NCBI GenBank assembly: GCA_020073005.1
Contig: JAIQFX010000044.1
Coordinates: forward strand, 21,047-85,046
Length of the DNA: 64,000 nt
Reading direction: 5' to 3'
From: Terriglobia bacterium
Lineage (GTDB): Bacteria; Acidobacteriota; Vicinamibacteria; Vicinamibacterales; CAVVIG01
Each line of letters opens with the position of its first letter. Position 1 is the stretch's first letter. The position numbers and the translations under genes were made by a program. The notes beneath the pieces are model-generated. The model was not told where the DNA came from and did no database searches. It saw nothing but the letters and a program-made list of their open reading frames with translations. This document shows, piece by piece, positions 1-8,968 of the stretch.

Positions 1-453
1 GCGAAAATAATCTGCTTTTCTGGCGGCGGCTCGACGGCACCCCGCCCGTTCTTCACGCCATACGCGGTGGCCAAGGCAGGCATCGTTCGCATGGTCGAGA
101 ATCTCGCCCATGAATGGGCTGCGCTGCCGATCGATATCAATGCGCTTTCCCCAGGCGCGGTTAACACTCGAATGACCGATGAAGTACTAGCGGCAGGCCC
201 CGCCGTGGTCGGACAGGTGGAATATAGAAAGACACTGGCGCAAAAACAAACCGGAGCCACGCCACTGGTAAAGGTCAGCGAAGTCAGCGACTTTCTACTT
301 TCGCCGGCATCAGATGGTATTTCGGGCCGCCTGGTCAGCGGACTCTGGGATCCCTATCACTCTCTGTCTGCAAAGCGGGAGCAACTACGAGAGTCCGACA
401 TCTATACGCTGCGGCGTATCGTACCGCAGGACCGCGGCCTGGATTGGAAATGA
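1..453 (+). CDS. Short-chain dehydrogenase/reductase, 5' end outside window
   Basis: The frame is open from base 1, so 150 C-terminal residues are visible and the NAD-binding N-terminus is missing. The SDR active site is seen as a SGGG segment (Ser about residue 7) followed by YAVAK (Tyr21, Lys25), then the usual S-P-G-A-V-N-T-R loop. The tail is unusual for SDRs: a WDPYHSL segment, then YTLRRIVPQDRGLDWK. The SDR at 14973-15845 shares this active-site region and the same tail, so the two are paralogues in one sugar operon. The substrate is probably a nucleotide-linked or free sugar derivative, which is inferred from context only. Confidence 0.85.
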   Translation, partial: AKIICFSGGGSTAPRPFFTPYAVAKAGIVRMVENLAHEWAALPIDINALSPGAVNTRMTDEVLAAGPAVVGQVEYRKTLAQKQTGATPLVKVSEVSDFLLSPASDGISGRLVSGLWDPYHSLSAKREQLRESDIYTLRRIVPQDRGLDWK

Positions 454-478
454 GGGGCAGGTCAATGCCACTGCCGTC

Positions 479-1651
479 ATGACGCTTGCCGCAGGTGCAC
501 AGGGGCCTGTGGCTGCACACCGGGACGTCCTGGTGCTGATGACCGGTGCGTTCAGGCTCGGAGGCGGGATTGCGGCGTCGAATCGCCTCGTCCTCAAAGC
601 GCTGTCCGACCCGGCACAGGGTGCGGCACGTCTGACGGTCCTCGCCTTCAACGAGCCGATCGGCAGCAGAGCCGACGGTGCGTATCTCGATCTCTCCCGT
701 AGCGACTGGCGCGCCTTTGGACGCAGGTATGCAGCCTTCATCGCCGCTGCGTGGCGGCAGGCCCTCGGCCGTCAATGGGATCTGATTCTAGTCGACCACG
801 TGGGGATCGCGTGCGCGCTCGCGCCGCTCGCGCGCCTGGGACTGTGTTCTTACGTTCTCATGTGTTACAGAGGCGAGCTGACGCCAAGCGATCTGTCGCC
901 GCGACGCCGCGTCGCCCTCTTCGCGGCCACGCGCCGCATCGCAACGTCCGACGCTACCGCGGCGTACATCCGGGAACGTTTCCCGACACTGGACGCGGCG
1001 GTCAGCGAACTGGCGATCGATCCAGAAACCGCACTCGCGACACCACCGCAAACAACGACGCTCGTTCTCGCCAACGTCGCGGGGGAGCAACATCCCATCG
1101 GGCCCCGGATGGTGCTGTGCGTCGGACGGATGGAGCGGACCCAGCGCCATAAGGGTCAGGACGTGCTGATCCGGGCGACGCCGGCGATCCTCCGGCGATT
1201 CCCTGACGCACAGATCGTTCTCGCAGGTGGCGGCGACTGGTACGACGAGCTTGCGCAGGTGGCGCGCGCCGAAGGCGTGTCGAGGTCGGTGTTCCTCACC
1301 GGCTTCGTCGCCACGGATCTGCGCGACGAACTATACGGGCGTTGCGCTGTTTTCGCGATGCCGAGTCATGGGGAAGGTTTCGGGCTCGTGCACCTCGAAG
1401 CCATGCGCTGGAGCAAGCCATGTATCGGCGGCGCGCTCGATTCCGCGCGCGATCTCATCGTGGATGGTGAGACAGGAGTGCTCCTCGCCGACCCCCGGGA
1501 TTCGGCTCTCGTGGCAAAGGCAATCGTCGATCTGCTCTCCGATCCACAGCTCGCGGCGGCCTTCGGCGCCGGCGGACGACGACGTCTCGAGGAGCGCTAT
1601 CTGTTCCCCCATTTCCAAGCACGCTTCTATCGCGCGCTTGGGTGGGCCTGA
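479..1651 (+). CDS. GT4-family glycosyltransferase
   Basis: A 390-residue retaining glycosyltransferase of the GT-B fold, expected in the cytoplasm or at the inner membrane and transferring a sugar from a nucleotide donor. The C-terminal donor-binding half is clear: LCVGRMERTQRHKGQD, a VFLTGF strand, then PSHGEGFGLVHLEAM with the two Glu of the E-x7-E motif. The frame is open further upstream to 314, but that would overlap the preceding SDR gene in another frame, so the ATG at 479, 26 nt after that stop, is preferred. No strong ribosome site is visible. The donor and acceptor cannot be told from sequence. Confidence 0.85.
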   Translation: MTLAAGAQGPVAAHRDVLVLMTGAFRLGGGIAASNRLVLKALSDPAQGAARLTVLAFNEPIGSRADGAYLDLSRSDWRAFGRRYAAFIAAAWRQALGRQWDLILVDHVGIACALAPLARLGLCSYVLMCYRGELTPSDLSPRRRVALFAATRRIATSDATAAYIRERFPTLDAAVSELAIDPETALATPPQTTTLVLANVAGEQHPIGPRMVLCVGRMERTQRHKGQDVLIRATPAILRRFPDAQIVLAGGGDWYDELAQVARAEGVSRSVFLTGFVATDLRDELYGRCAVFAMPSHGEGFGLVHLEAMRWSKPCIGGALDSARDLIVDGETGVLLADPRDSALVAKAIVDLLSDPQLAAAFGAGGRRRLEERYLFPHFQARFYRALGWA

Positions 1652-1654
1652 GAG

Positions 1655-2866
1655 ATGCGGGTCGGAATCGATGCGTCGAACATTCGTGAGGGCGGCGGCG
1701 TGACGCACCTTTGCGAATTGCTCGCCGCGGCCGAGCCGTCGCGCGACGGCGTCTCTCGCGTCGTCGTCTGGGGCAGTCGCCGCACCCTCGACCTCTTGCC
1801 CGAGCGCCCCTGGCTCACACGCGAATGGGTGTCCGCACTCGATGGTGGACTCGTGGCGCGCGTGGGCTGGCAGCACCATCGATTGCACACGGCAGCGCGC
1901 GGCCGGTGCGACGCGCTGTTCATCCCTGGCGGAATGTACACAGGTCCGTGGCGACCGTTCGTGGCGATGTCGAGGAACCTGCTGCCGTTCGACGCGCGCG
2001 AACGCCGTCGCTACGGATGGTCGGCGGCGCGACTTCGGTTGATGCTGCTCGCGCGCGCACAGACGTTCACGTTCCGGCGGGCATCGGGCGTGATCTTTCT
2101 CACGGAGGCCGCGCGCACGCGCGTGGAGGCGTCGACCGGCCCGTTGGATGCGTCTGTCGCCATCATCCCGCACGGAGTGTCGGAGCGCTTCCGGGCAGAG
2201 CCCAGGAAGCAAGAGCCCATCGAGGCGTACTCGATGGACCGTCCGTTTCGCTGGTTGTATGTGTCGAGCATCGATCGATACAAGCACCAGTGGCACGTCG
2301 CTGAGGCGGTGGCCGCGCTCCGCGCGCGAGGGATGCCGGTCACGCTGGACTTGTTCGGCGTCGCCGAGCCGACGGCGATGAGGCGCCTCGAATCTGTGAT
2401 CCAGCGACTGGATCATGATGGTCGCTTCCTCTTCTATCGCGGCCCTATCCGGCACGAGGATTTGCCCGCCGCGTACCAGGCGGCGGATGGCTTTGTCTTC
2501 GCATCGAGCTGCGAGACGTTCGGCCAGATTCTGGTCGAGGCAATGGCCTCGGGTCTTCCCATCGCTTCGTCGGATCGCGCGGTCATGCCAGAGATGGCCG
2601 GCGACGCCTGCCGGTACTTCGATCCCGAACGCTCCGAAACGATCGCCGATGCCCTGGCAGGACTGATGACCACGCCCACTCTGCGCGATCGGAACGCATG
2701 GGCCGCCTACGAGCGGGCCAAAGCCTATTCGTGGCGGCGCTGCGCTGAGCAGACATTCGACTTCATCGTGTCGACGAGCGCCGGAGGTGTTCATTCCGCC
2801 CGGGCCGCCCCGCTATACTCGGAGCCGCAATCACCCGACAGTCTCACATTTGAGAAGAACCATTGA
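1655..2866 (+). CDS. GT4-family glycosyltransferase
   Basis: 403 residues, GT-B fold, starting 3 nt after the previous stop with GAGAG just upstream of the ATG, so translation is probably coupled. Visible motifs are WLYVSSIDRYKHQ (start of the donor domain), LFGVAEP, FLFYRGPI and SSCETFGQILVEAMASGLP carrying the E-x7-E pair. The last 25 or so residues, after the recognisable fold, are low-complexity, and the DNA there contains a possible promoter for the next gene. It likely adds one sugar of the repeat unit; specificity is unknown. Confidence 0.85.
   Translation: MRVGIDASNIREGGGVTHLCELLAAAEPSRDGVSRVVVWGSRRTLDLLPERPWLTREWVSALDGGLVARVGWQHHRLHTAARGRCDALFIPGGMYTGPWRPFVAMSRNLLPFDARERRRYGWSAARLRLMLLARAQTFTFRRASGVIFLTEAARTRVEASTGPLDASVAIIPHGVSERFRAEPRKQEPIEAYSMDRPFRWLYVSSIDRYKHQWHVAEAVAALRARGMPVTLDLFGVAEPTAMRRLESVIQRLDHDGRFLFYRGPIRHEDLPAAYQAADGFVFASSCETFGQILVEAMASGLPIASSDRAVMPEMAGDACRYFDPERSETIADALAGLMTTPTLRDRNAWAAYERAKAYSWRRCAEQTFDFIVSTSAGGVHSARAAPLYSEPQSPDSLTFEKNH
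2790..2819 (+). promoter_or_regulatory. Possible internal sigma-70 promoter
   Basis: TTCATT and TATACT are separated by 18 bp, inside the last codons of the upstream glycosyltransferase and about 55 bp before the epimerase start at 2874. It is the only good -10 match noticed in the polysaccharide operon, so it could give extra transcription of the distal genes. The -35 is poor. Confidence 0.3.
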
Positions 2867-2873
2867 CCCCATC

Positions 2874-3788
2874 ATGAAGATTCTGATCACTGGGAGCAGA
2901 GGCTGCATCGGGCGCACGCTGGTCGCTGAGTTGGAGCGTCGCGGTCACGACGTCTGGGGCTGTGACCTTGCCCACGCGGGGCGCGCGAGGTACACCCGAT
3001 GCGATGTCCGCGTGTATCGCCAGCTCGAGCGCCTCTTCGATGAGCACGCCTTCGAATATGTCTACAACCTTGCCGCCGAGTATGGCCGTTGGAACGGCGA
3101 GGACTACTACGAGAATCTCTGGACGAGCAATGTCGTGGGCGCGAAGAACATCCTGCGGCTCCAGGAACGTCGCCGCTTTCGCCTGATCCAGTTCAGCAGC
3201 GCGGAGGTTTACGGCGACTACGACGGGCGCATGGAAGAGTCCGTGATGGATACGGTGCCCCTCAAGCAGATGAACGACTACGCGATGACGAAGTGGGTGA
3301 ACGAGATGCAAGTGCTGAACTCCGCCGCCATGTTCGGCACCGAAAGCGTGCGGGTGCGGCCTGTGAACGTGTACGGGCCCGGCGAGGAATACACGCCGTA
3401 CCGCGGGGTGGTGCCTGCCTTCATTCACAAGGCGCTCGCTCGGCAGCCCTATACGGTGTACCTCGGCCACAAGCGCATCTTTGACTATGTCGAGGACACC
3501 TGCCGCACGTTCGCCAACATCGTCGACAACTTCATCCCGGGCGAGGTCTATAACGTGGGCGGACCGCAGGAGTGGGAGCACGAAATCAAGTACCTTTCAG
3601 ACCTCATCCTTGCCCATCTCGGTCTCGATGATTCCCTCGTCACATACAAGGAAGCGGAACCGTTCACGACCCGCGTCAAGACCATCGATACCACCAAAGC
3701 CAAGCGGGATCTCCGGCACGAGTCCCGTATTGACATTGAGGTCGGCATCCCGCGGACCATCGACTGGATGAAAGCGCAGTCTCGCTGA
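2874..3788 (+). CDS. NAD-dependent sugar epimerase/dehydratase (extended SDR)
   Basis: 304 residues. The N-terminus ILITGSRGCIGRTL is the Rossmann GxxGxxG motif. SSAEVYG and DYAMTKWV supply the Ser/Tyr/Lys catalytic triad, and RPVNVYGPGE and NVGG segments are typical of nucleotide-sugar epimerases and dehydratases. The frame is open upstream to 2787, but the ATG at 2874 begins directly before the Rossmann strand and lies 7 nt after the previous stop. Its stop overlaps the next start (TGATG). The exact reaction (4-epimerase, 4,6-dehydratase or reductase) cannot be decided by eye. Confidence 0.85.
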   Translation: MKILITGSRGCIGRTLVAELERRGHDVWGCDLAHAGRARYTRCDVRVYRQLERLFDEHAFEYVYNLAAEYGRWNGEDYYENLWTSNVVGAKNILRLQERRRFRLIQFSSAEVYGDYDGRMEESVMDTVPLKQMNDYAMTKWVNEMQVLNSAAMFGTESVRVRPVNVYGPGEEYTPYRGVVPAFIHKALARQPYTVYLGHKRIFDYVEDTCRTFANIVDNFIPGEVYNVGGPQEWEHEIKYLSDLILAHLGLDDSLVTYKEAEPFTTRVKTIDTTKAKRDLRHESRIDIEVGIPRTIDWMKAQSR

Positions 3789-4816
3789 TGGCAATCTTCG
3801 ATCCCTCGATGTATGACGGCGAGACGGTCCTCGTGACCGGCGGAGCAGGAGCCATCGGCAGCAATCTCACGCGCGCGCTGGCCGAGGCTGGCGCCCGCGT
3901 GATTGTGCTCGACGACCTCTCGTCTGGCGAGCGATGGAACGTGCCTTCACTGTCTCGAGTACTCTTTTCTGAAGGCAGCGTGCTCGACGAGGTGAAGCTC
4001 AAGCGCGTCTTCTTCGAGCGTCCCGCCATTGTTTTTCATCTCGCAGCCTTTTTCGCAAACCAGAACAGCGTAGACCATCCCGAGCACGACCTCATGGTCA
4101 ACGGGCTGGGCACCCTCCGGCTTCTGCAGTACTCGGCGCTGGCGGGAGTGGAGCGCTTCGTGTACGCGTCCTCGGGTTGTTCGATCTACGGGAGCGCTGC
4201 GCCGTTGCCACTTCGCGAGGAGTTTACGTCGCTCCATCTGAGTTCCCCCTACCAGATAACCAAGATGCTCGGCGAGCTCTACGCGAACTTCTTCCAGCAT
4301 CACTACGATCTCAAAGTGGTGAAGCCGCGGTTCTTCAACTCCTATGGTCCTGGAGAAATCCCCGGCCAGTACCGCAACGTCATCCCCAACTTCATCTACT
4401 GGGCCATGCGCGGGGAGCCGCTGCCCATCACCGGTTCCGGCGAGGAGACGCGTGACTTCACCTTCGTGGGCGACATCGTGAACGGGCTCCTGCGCGCGGG
4501 AGTCATGGAGAGCGCGGTCGGGCAGGAGTTCAATCTCGCCTCGGGACGGGAAACGCGGATCGTTGATGTGGCCAACTTGATCCTCGCCGCCACCGGCAGC
4601 AAGGCCGGCATCCGCTTCGCGGAGCGTCGGAAGTGGGACACGAAGAGCCGTCTGCTCGCTTCGATCGATCGCGCCCGCACCGTCATTGGTTACGATCCCC
4701 GTACGACGTTCGAGACGGGGCTCGAGCGGACCGTACAGTGGTTCCGCGATCACCGCGAACGGATTGACGCGGCAGCCCGCTTCGGCCCCGGCGCTTCGTC
4801 CGCGGTGAGGAGCTGA
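3788..4816 (+). CDS. NAD-dependent sugar epimerase/dehydratase
   Basis: 342 residues, extended SDR. VTGGAGAIGSNLTRAL binds NAD, LDDLSSG follows as in GalE-like enzymes, and SSGCSIYG and SPYQITKMLGE give the Ser and the Y-x3-K pair. RFFNSYGPGE and ETRDFTFVGD are the usual substrate-loop segments. The start overlaps the stop of the preceding epimerase. It is a second, non-identical member of the family within the operon and so probably acts on a different intermediate. It resembles UDP-glucose or UDP-glucuronate 4-epimerases most, which is a family-level guess. Confidence 0.85.
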   Translation: MAIFDPSMYDGETVLVTGGAGAIGSNLTRALAEAGARVIVLDDLSSGERWNVPSLSRVLFSEGSVLDEVKLKRVFFERPAIVFHLAAFFANQNSVDHPEHDLMVNGLGTLRLLQYSALAGVERFVYASSGCSIYGSAAPLPLREEFTSLHLSSPYQITKMLGELYANFFQHHYDLKVVKPRFFNSYGPGEIPGQYRNVIPNFIYWAMRGEPLPITGSGEETRDFTFVGDIVNGLLRAGVMESAVGQEFNLASGRETRIVDVANLILAATGSKAGIRFAERRKWDTKSRLLASIDRARTVIGYDPRTTFETGLERTVQWFRDHRERIDAAARFGPGASSAVRS

Positions 4817-4820
4817 GCCG

Positions 4821-5921
4821 ATAATCTCCGTCCTTGCCGTGTTCGGCACGCGGCCCGAAGCGATCAAGCTGGCGCCGGTGATCCTCGAGCTGCGCCGACA
4901 CTCCGACGTCGTGCGCACTGCCGTCTGCGTCACCGCTCAGCACCGCGAGATGCTCGATCCCGTGCTGACGTGGTTCGACATCGTTCCCGACTACGACCTC
5001 AATCTCATGCAGCCAGACCAGAGCCTGGCCGGCTTTGCGAGCCGCTCGCTCATCGCCATCGACGATGTGCTGGAGAAAGCGCGGCCGGACGTAGTGCTCG
5101 TCCAGGGCGACACCACAACCGTAGTGACGGCTGCGCTGGCCGCCTTCTACCGGCGCATCCCCGTGGGTCATGTGGAGGCCGGGTTGCGCACTGGCGACAA
5201 CGAAAATCCGTTTCCCGAGGAGATGAACAGGCGGATGGCCGGGGTGCTCGCCGTCCACCATTTCGCGCCCACCGAGCGGGCGGCGGCGGCCCTGCGCGCC
5301 GAGCGCGTGCCCGAGCATCACATCCATGTCACGGGCAACACGGTGGTGGACGCGCTTCTCATGACGGTGGCGCGCCCCGTGCCGCTCGACTTCGACTTCG
5401 ACCCCGCAGAGGGACGGATGATTCTCGTTACCGGCCACCGCCGCGAGAGTTTCGGGGCACCGCTCGAATCGATCTGTCACGCTCTCGTTGACATCGCCGC
5501 TCGTCATCCCGACGTGCGGATCGTCTATCCTGTTCACCTCAATCCCAACGTTCGGGGCCCGGTGCAGCGCCTGCTCGCGGGTCGGGAACGCATCCACCTG
5601 ATCCCGCCCCAGCGCTACGAGATTTTTGCCGCGCTCATGAAGCGCGCGTATCTCATTCTCACCGACTCCGGCGGTATCCAGGAGGAGGCCCCTGTTCTCG
5701 GCAAGCCGGTCCTTGTCTTGCGAGACACGACCGAGCGATCGGAAGCCGTCGAAGCGGGCACTGCACGCCTGGTCGGCACCGATCGCGCGCGCATCGTCGC
5801 TGAGACGGAACGACTGCTTACTGACGAGCGTGCCTATCGCTCCATGGCCACCGCGGGCAGCCCGTTCGGTGACGGCCGCGCGGCCGAGCGCATCGTGAAC
5901 ATCCTGCTCGCCGCCGAGTGA
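4821..5921 (+). CDS. wecB: UDP-N-acetylglucosamine 2-epimerase (non-hydrolysing)
   Basis: Interconverts UDP-GlcNAc and UDP-ManNAc in the cytoplasm. Family motifs are all present: FGTRPEAIKLAPV, QGDTTTVVTAAL, HVEAGLRTGDNENPFPEEMNRR in its two halves, TGHRRES, and SGGIQEEAPVLGKP with the ERSE/EAG tail. The start is odd. The first standard start codon in frame is GTG 4839, which would cut off the first beta strand. GAGGAG at 4807-4812 lies 8 nt before an ATA at 4821, which gives the normal family N-terminus (I)ISVLAVFGTRPE, and there is an in-frame stop at 4806. Initiation at AUA, or an ATG-to-ATA change, is therefore proposed. The stop overlaps the next start (GTGA). Confidence 0.9.
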   Translation: MISVLAVFGTRPEAIKLAPVILELRRHSDVVRTAVCVTAQHREMLDPVLTWFDIVPDYDLNLMQPDQSLAGFASRSLIAIDDVLEKARPDVVLVQGDTTTVVTAALAAFYRRIPVGHVEAGLRTGDNENPFPEEMNRRMAGVLAVHHFAPTERAAAALRAERVPEHHIHVTGNTVVDALLMTVARPVPLDFDFDPAEGRMILVTGHRRESFGAPLESICHALVDIAARHPDVRIVYPVHLNPNVRGPVQRLLAGRERIHLIPPQRYEIFAALMKRAYLILTDSGGIQEEAPVLGKPVLVLRDTTERSEAVEAGTARLVGTDRARIVAETERLLTDERAYRSMATAGSPFGDGRAAERIVNILLAAE

Positions 5922-7177
5922 ACGACGTGACGGTTCGGCGGATGCGCGTCGCAATCCTGTCGCAGACCTACTTTCCTGAGCCGGACCCGAAAATGCAGAT
6001 CCTCGCCGCGGGCCTCGTCGAGCGCGGCCACACGGTGACGACGATCACCGCGTTTCCGAACTACCCGGCAGGCAAGATCTATCCCGGCTACCGCCAGCGA
6101 CCTTGGCAGCGCGAGAAGATCGACGGGGTGGAAGTCGTCCGCTTGCCCATCTATCCGGATCGAAGCCGCTCGCCCATCCGGCGCTCGGCAAACTATCTGA
6201 GCTTCCCCGCCGTGGCGTCCCTGCTCGGCCCAGTCCTCAGCGGCCCCATGGACGTCTTACTCGTCTACCACCCGCCGCTCACTCTCGGCATCCCCGCCTG
6301 GATCATCAGCCGCCTCAGACGCGCGCCGTTCGTGTTCGAGATCCAGGATATGTGGCCGGAGACGCTGCCAGCGACCGGCATGGTCGACAATGCCGCCGTA
6401 CTCGGGGCTCTAGCTCGCCTGGGGACGTTCGTGTATCGGAAGGCGGCGGCCATCACGGTGATCTCGCCAGGATTTCGGAAAAATCTCATCGACAAGGGCG
6501 TTGCCGTCGGCAAGATCCATGTGTTCCCCAACTGGGCGTACGAAGGCATGTACGAGACCGTCGCGCGCGACGACTCACTGGCGCGGGAGTTCGGCTTGGC
6601 GGGGCGCTTCAACGTGATGTATGCGGGGAACTTCGGGCCGGCCCAGGATCTGGACAACGTGCTAAAGGCGGCCGTCCTGCTCCGCGATCTCCCCGAGGTT
6701 CAGTTCGTCCTTCTCGGCGACGGTGTCGAGCAAGCCGACCTTGAAACCGCGGCGCGGACGCGCGGTATCACGAACGTCCGCTTCATCCCGCGGCAGCCCA
6801 TGCGAGACATGCCGTCGTGGTATGCATGGGCCGACGCGTTGCTCGTGCATCTTCGGGACGACCCGCTATTCGCCATCACCATTCCTGGCAAGACGCAGTC
6901 CTCGCTCGCGAGTGGCCGGCCGGTGATTGCCTGCGTGCGAGGCGATGCCGCCGATCTCGTGCTGGAGGCGGACGCCGGGCTGGCGGCTGAACCATCCAAT
7001 CCAAAGTCCCTCGCCGACGCCGTACGTCGCATGCGCGGCCTTTCCGAGGAACAGCGAGCGGTGCTGGGAGCGGCTGGCCGTCGGTACTACCGTGAGCACC
7101 TTGCGCCCGACGTGCTCATCGGTCGCTACGAGCGCCTGCTGGCCGATGTGGTCACGGCCGCGGCGGCGGCGCGGTGA
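5918..7177 (+). CDS. GT4-family glycosyltransferase, WbuB/WcaI-like
   Basis: 419 residues. The N-terminus LSQTYFPEPDPKM, then TTITAFPNYPAGKIYPGY, FEIQDMWPETL and AAAITVISPGFRKNL, are characteristic of the WbuB-like group of GT4 enzymes, which often act on UDP-linked deoxy-amino or N-acetyl sugars. The donor half has VMYAGNFGPAQ, VLLGDGVE and RFIPRQP. GTG 5918 overlaps the wecB stop by 4 nt; an ATG at 5942 is an alternative start. Its position directly after wecB fits a ManNAc-type donor, but this is inference. Confidence 0.85.
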   Translation: MNDVTVRRMRVAILSQTYFPEPDPKMQILAAGLVERGHTVTTITAFPNYPAGKIYPGYRQRPWQREKIDGVEVVRLPIYPDRSRSPIRRSANYLSFPAVASLLGPVLSGPMDVLLVYHPPLTLGIPAWIISRLRRAPFVFEIQDMWPETLPATGMVDNAAVLGALARLGTFVYRKAAAITVISPGFRKNLIDKGVAVGKIHVFPNWAYEGMYETVARDDSLAREFGLAGRFNVMYAGNFGPAQDLDNVLKAAVLLRDLPEVQFVLLGDGVEQADLETAARTRGITNVRFIPRQPMRDMPSWYAWADALLVHLRDDPLFAITIPGKTQSSLASGRPVIACVRGDAADLVLEADAGLAAEPSNPKSLADAVRRMRGLSEEQRAVLGAAGRRYYREHLAPDVLIGRYERLLADVVTAAAAAR

Positions 7178-7220
7178 CCGAGCGCCAGTAATTCTCCGAA
7201 AGCCCATCGCAGAAGACTCG

Positions 7221-8045
7221 ATGTCTCAGCGGATCGAAGATTTCAAAGAGCTGGCCCGGCATGTTCGGCTGACGGCCGTCAGGATGACCCACGCTGCACC
7301 CAGCGCTCACGTCGGAGGCTCATTGTCGATGGCCGACCTCCTGGCGGTGCTCTATGCGGGCATACTCCGCGTGGACGCCGCCAATCCGATGTGGGAGGAG
7401 CGGGACCGATTCATTCTCAGCAAGGGGCACGCTTGCGCCGGACTCTATGCCGTTCTTTCCAAGAGGGGGTTCTTTCCGGAGACGTGGTTGGAGTCCTTCT
7501 ATAAGGACGGCGGGAAGCTATTCGGGCACGCGACGCACACCGGGGTCCCCGGTATTGAAGTCTCCACGGGCTCGCTAGGCCACGGCCTTTCGATCGCGTG
7601 CGGTATGGCCCTCGCGGCCAGAATCGACGGCCGCAAGCACCGCGTGTATTGCATGCTCAGCGATGGCGAGTGCGACGAGGGCTCGACCTGGGAGGCGGCG
7701 CTCTTCGCCGGACACCACGGCCTGGACAATCTCGTGGTCATCGTGGACTACAACCGGATCCAGAGCCTGGGGCATACGAAAGATGTCCTGGATCTGGATC
7801 CCCTAGCCCAGAAGTGGAGAAGCTTCCGCTGGGCCGCCCGCGAAGTCGACGGCCATGATGTCAGGTTGATCGACGAAACACTTCAGGAGGTTCCCTTCGA
7901 AGTCGGCAGGCCTTCCTGCGTGATCGCTCACACCGTCAAGGGCAAAGGCGTGAGCTTCATGGAAGACAAGTTGCTCTGGCATTATCGAAACCCGTCGATC
8001 GAAGAGTACGCCGCAGCAGTGGCTGAGCTCGAGAGGAAGAGTTGA
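7221..8045 (+). CDS. Transketolase, N-terminal (TPP-binding) subunit
   Basis: 274 residues, the first half of a split transketolase. The TPP pyrophosphate-binding region is visible as HVGGSLSMADLLAVLY, SKGHACAGLYAVL, GSLGHGLSIACGMA and MLSDGECDEGSTWEAA with a later Asn in VDYNRIQS. The frame is open upstream through the previous gene; ATG 7221 is chosen because the family starts here and it follows the upstream stop by 43 nt. It works with the next gene product to move a two-carbon ketol unit between sugar phosphates, for example giving sedoheptulose-7-phosphate, and could feed the heptose genes downstream. Confidence 0.88.
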   Translation: MSQRIEDFKELARHVRLTAVRMTHAAPSAHVGGSLSMADLLAVLYAGILRVDAANPMWEERDRFILSKGHACAGLYAVLSKRGFFPETWLESFYKDGGKLFGHATHTGVPGIEVSTGSLGHGLSIACGMALAARIDGRKHRVYCMLSDGECDEGSTWEAALFAGHHGLDNLVVIVDYNRIQSLGHTKDVLDLDPLAQKWRSFRWAAREVDGHDVRLIDETLQEVPFEVGRPSCVIAHTVKGKGVSFMEDKLLWHYRNPSIEEYAAAVAELERKS

Positions 8046-8968
8046 GGACCGCGTTCATCAACGCCCTCGAGGAACTCGCGGCCGAAGACCCTCGCATCAC
8101 TTTGCTCACCGGAGATCTCGGCTTCTCGGTCTTTGAGCCCTTCATTGCGAGGTTTCCCAGGCAGTTCCTCAATTGCGGCGTCGCCGAACAGAACATGACC
8201 GGCGTAGCGGCGGGCATGGCGCTTTCCGGGAAGGTTGTGTTCACGTACAGCATCGGCAATTTCTCCACCCTGCGCTGCCTGGAACAGATCCGCAACGATG
8301 CGTGCTATCACGGGGCCAATGTCAAAGTGGTGAGCGTGGGTGCGGGTCTCGCGTACGGGCCGCTGGGCAGTTCGCACCACGCCCTGGAAGACCTCGCTAT
8401 CCTGCGCGCTCTTCCTGAAATGACGGTCGTTGCTCCCGGAGATCCGATCGAAGCCGCTGCAGCCACGAGGGCGCTTGTCAGCCATGACGGTCCTTGTTAC
8501 CTGCGGCTCGGCAAGTCGGGAGAGCCGCGCGTACATGCTGAAGTCCCGGACTTCGCTCTCGGACGGGCCATTCGCGTGAGCGACGGCAACGATCTGACGC
8601 TGATCGCCACGGGAACGACACTGAAGGCCTGCTGTGATGCCGCCGCGAAGCTGAGCGCTGAAGGAACGTCAGTCAGGCTCTTGAGCATGCACACGATCAA
8701 GCCGCTCGACGTCGAGGCCGTCCGCCGGGCGGCGAAGGAGACGAGCGCCATCGTGACGGTCGAGGAGCACAGCGTTACCGGAGGATTGGGCGGGGCGGTC
8801 GCCGAGGTTCTGGCTCAGTCCGACGGAAGGCGAGTTCCCTTTCTCATCATGGGCGTTCGTAGTGGATTCTGTCGCGTGGTCGGAAGCCAGGAATATCTCA
8901 AGGCGCAGTGCGGGCTGACGGTCGACGACATCGTCGTCAACGCGAACCGACTGATTCGCCGACTATGA
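8042..8968 (+). CDS. Transketolase, C-terminal subunit
   Basis: 308 residues, the pyrimidine-binding and C-terminal domains of a split transketolase. TGDLGFSVF and NCGVAEQNMTGVAAGMA contain the Glu that activates TPP; SHHALEDLAILRALP and the C-terminal VEEHSVTGGLGG segment are also typical. The start is TTG at 8042, overlapping the TGA of the N-terminal subunit, so the two are translationally coupled and should form one heteromeric enzyme. Dehydrogenase E1 or DXS-like roles are less likely because of length and domain split. Confidence 0.88.
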   Translation: MRTAFINALEELAAEDPRITLLTGDLGFSVFEPFIARFPRQFLNCGVAEQNMTGVAAGMALSGKVVFTYSIGNFSTLRCLEQIRNDACYHGANVKVVSVGAGLAYGPLGSSHHALEDLAILRALPEMTVVAPGDPIEAAAATRALVSHDGPCYLRLGKSGEPRVHAEVPDFALGRAIRVSDGNDLTLIATGTTLKACCDAAAKLSAEGTSVRLLSMHTIKPLDVEAVRRAAKETSAIVTVEEHSVTGGLGGAVAEVLAQSDGRRVPFLIMGVRSGFCRVVGSQEYLKAQCGLTVDDIVVNANRLIRRL

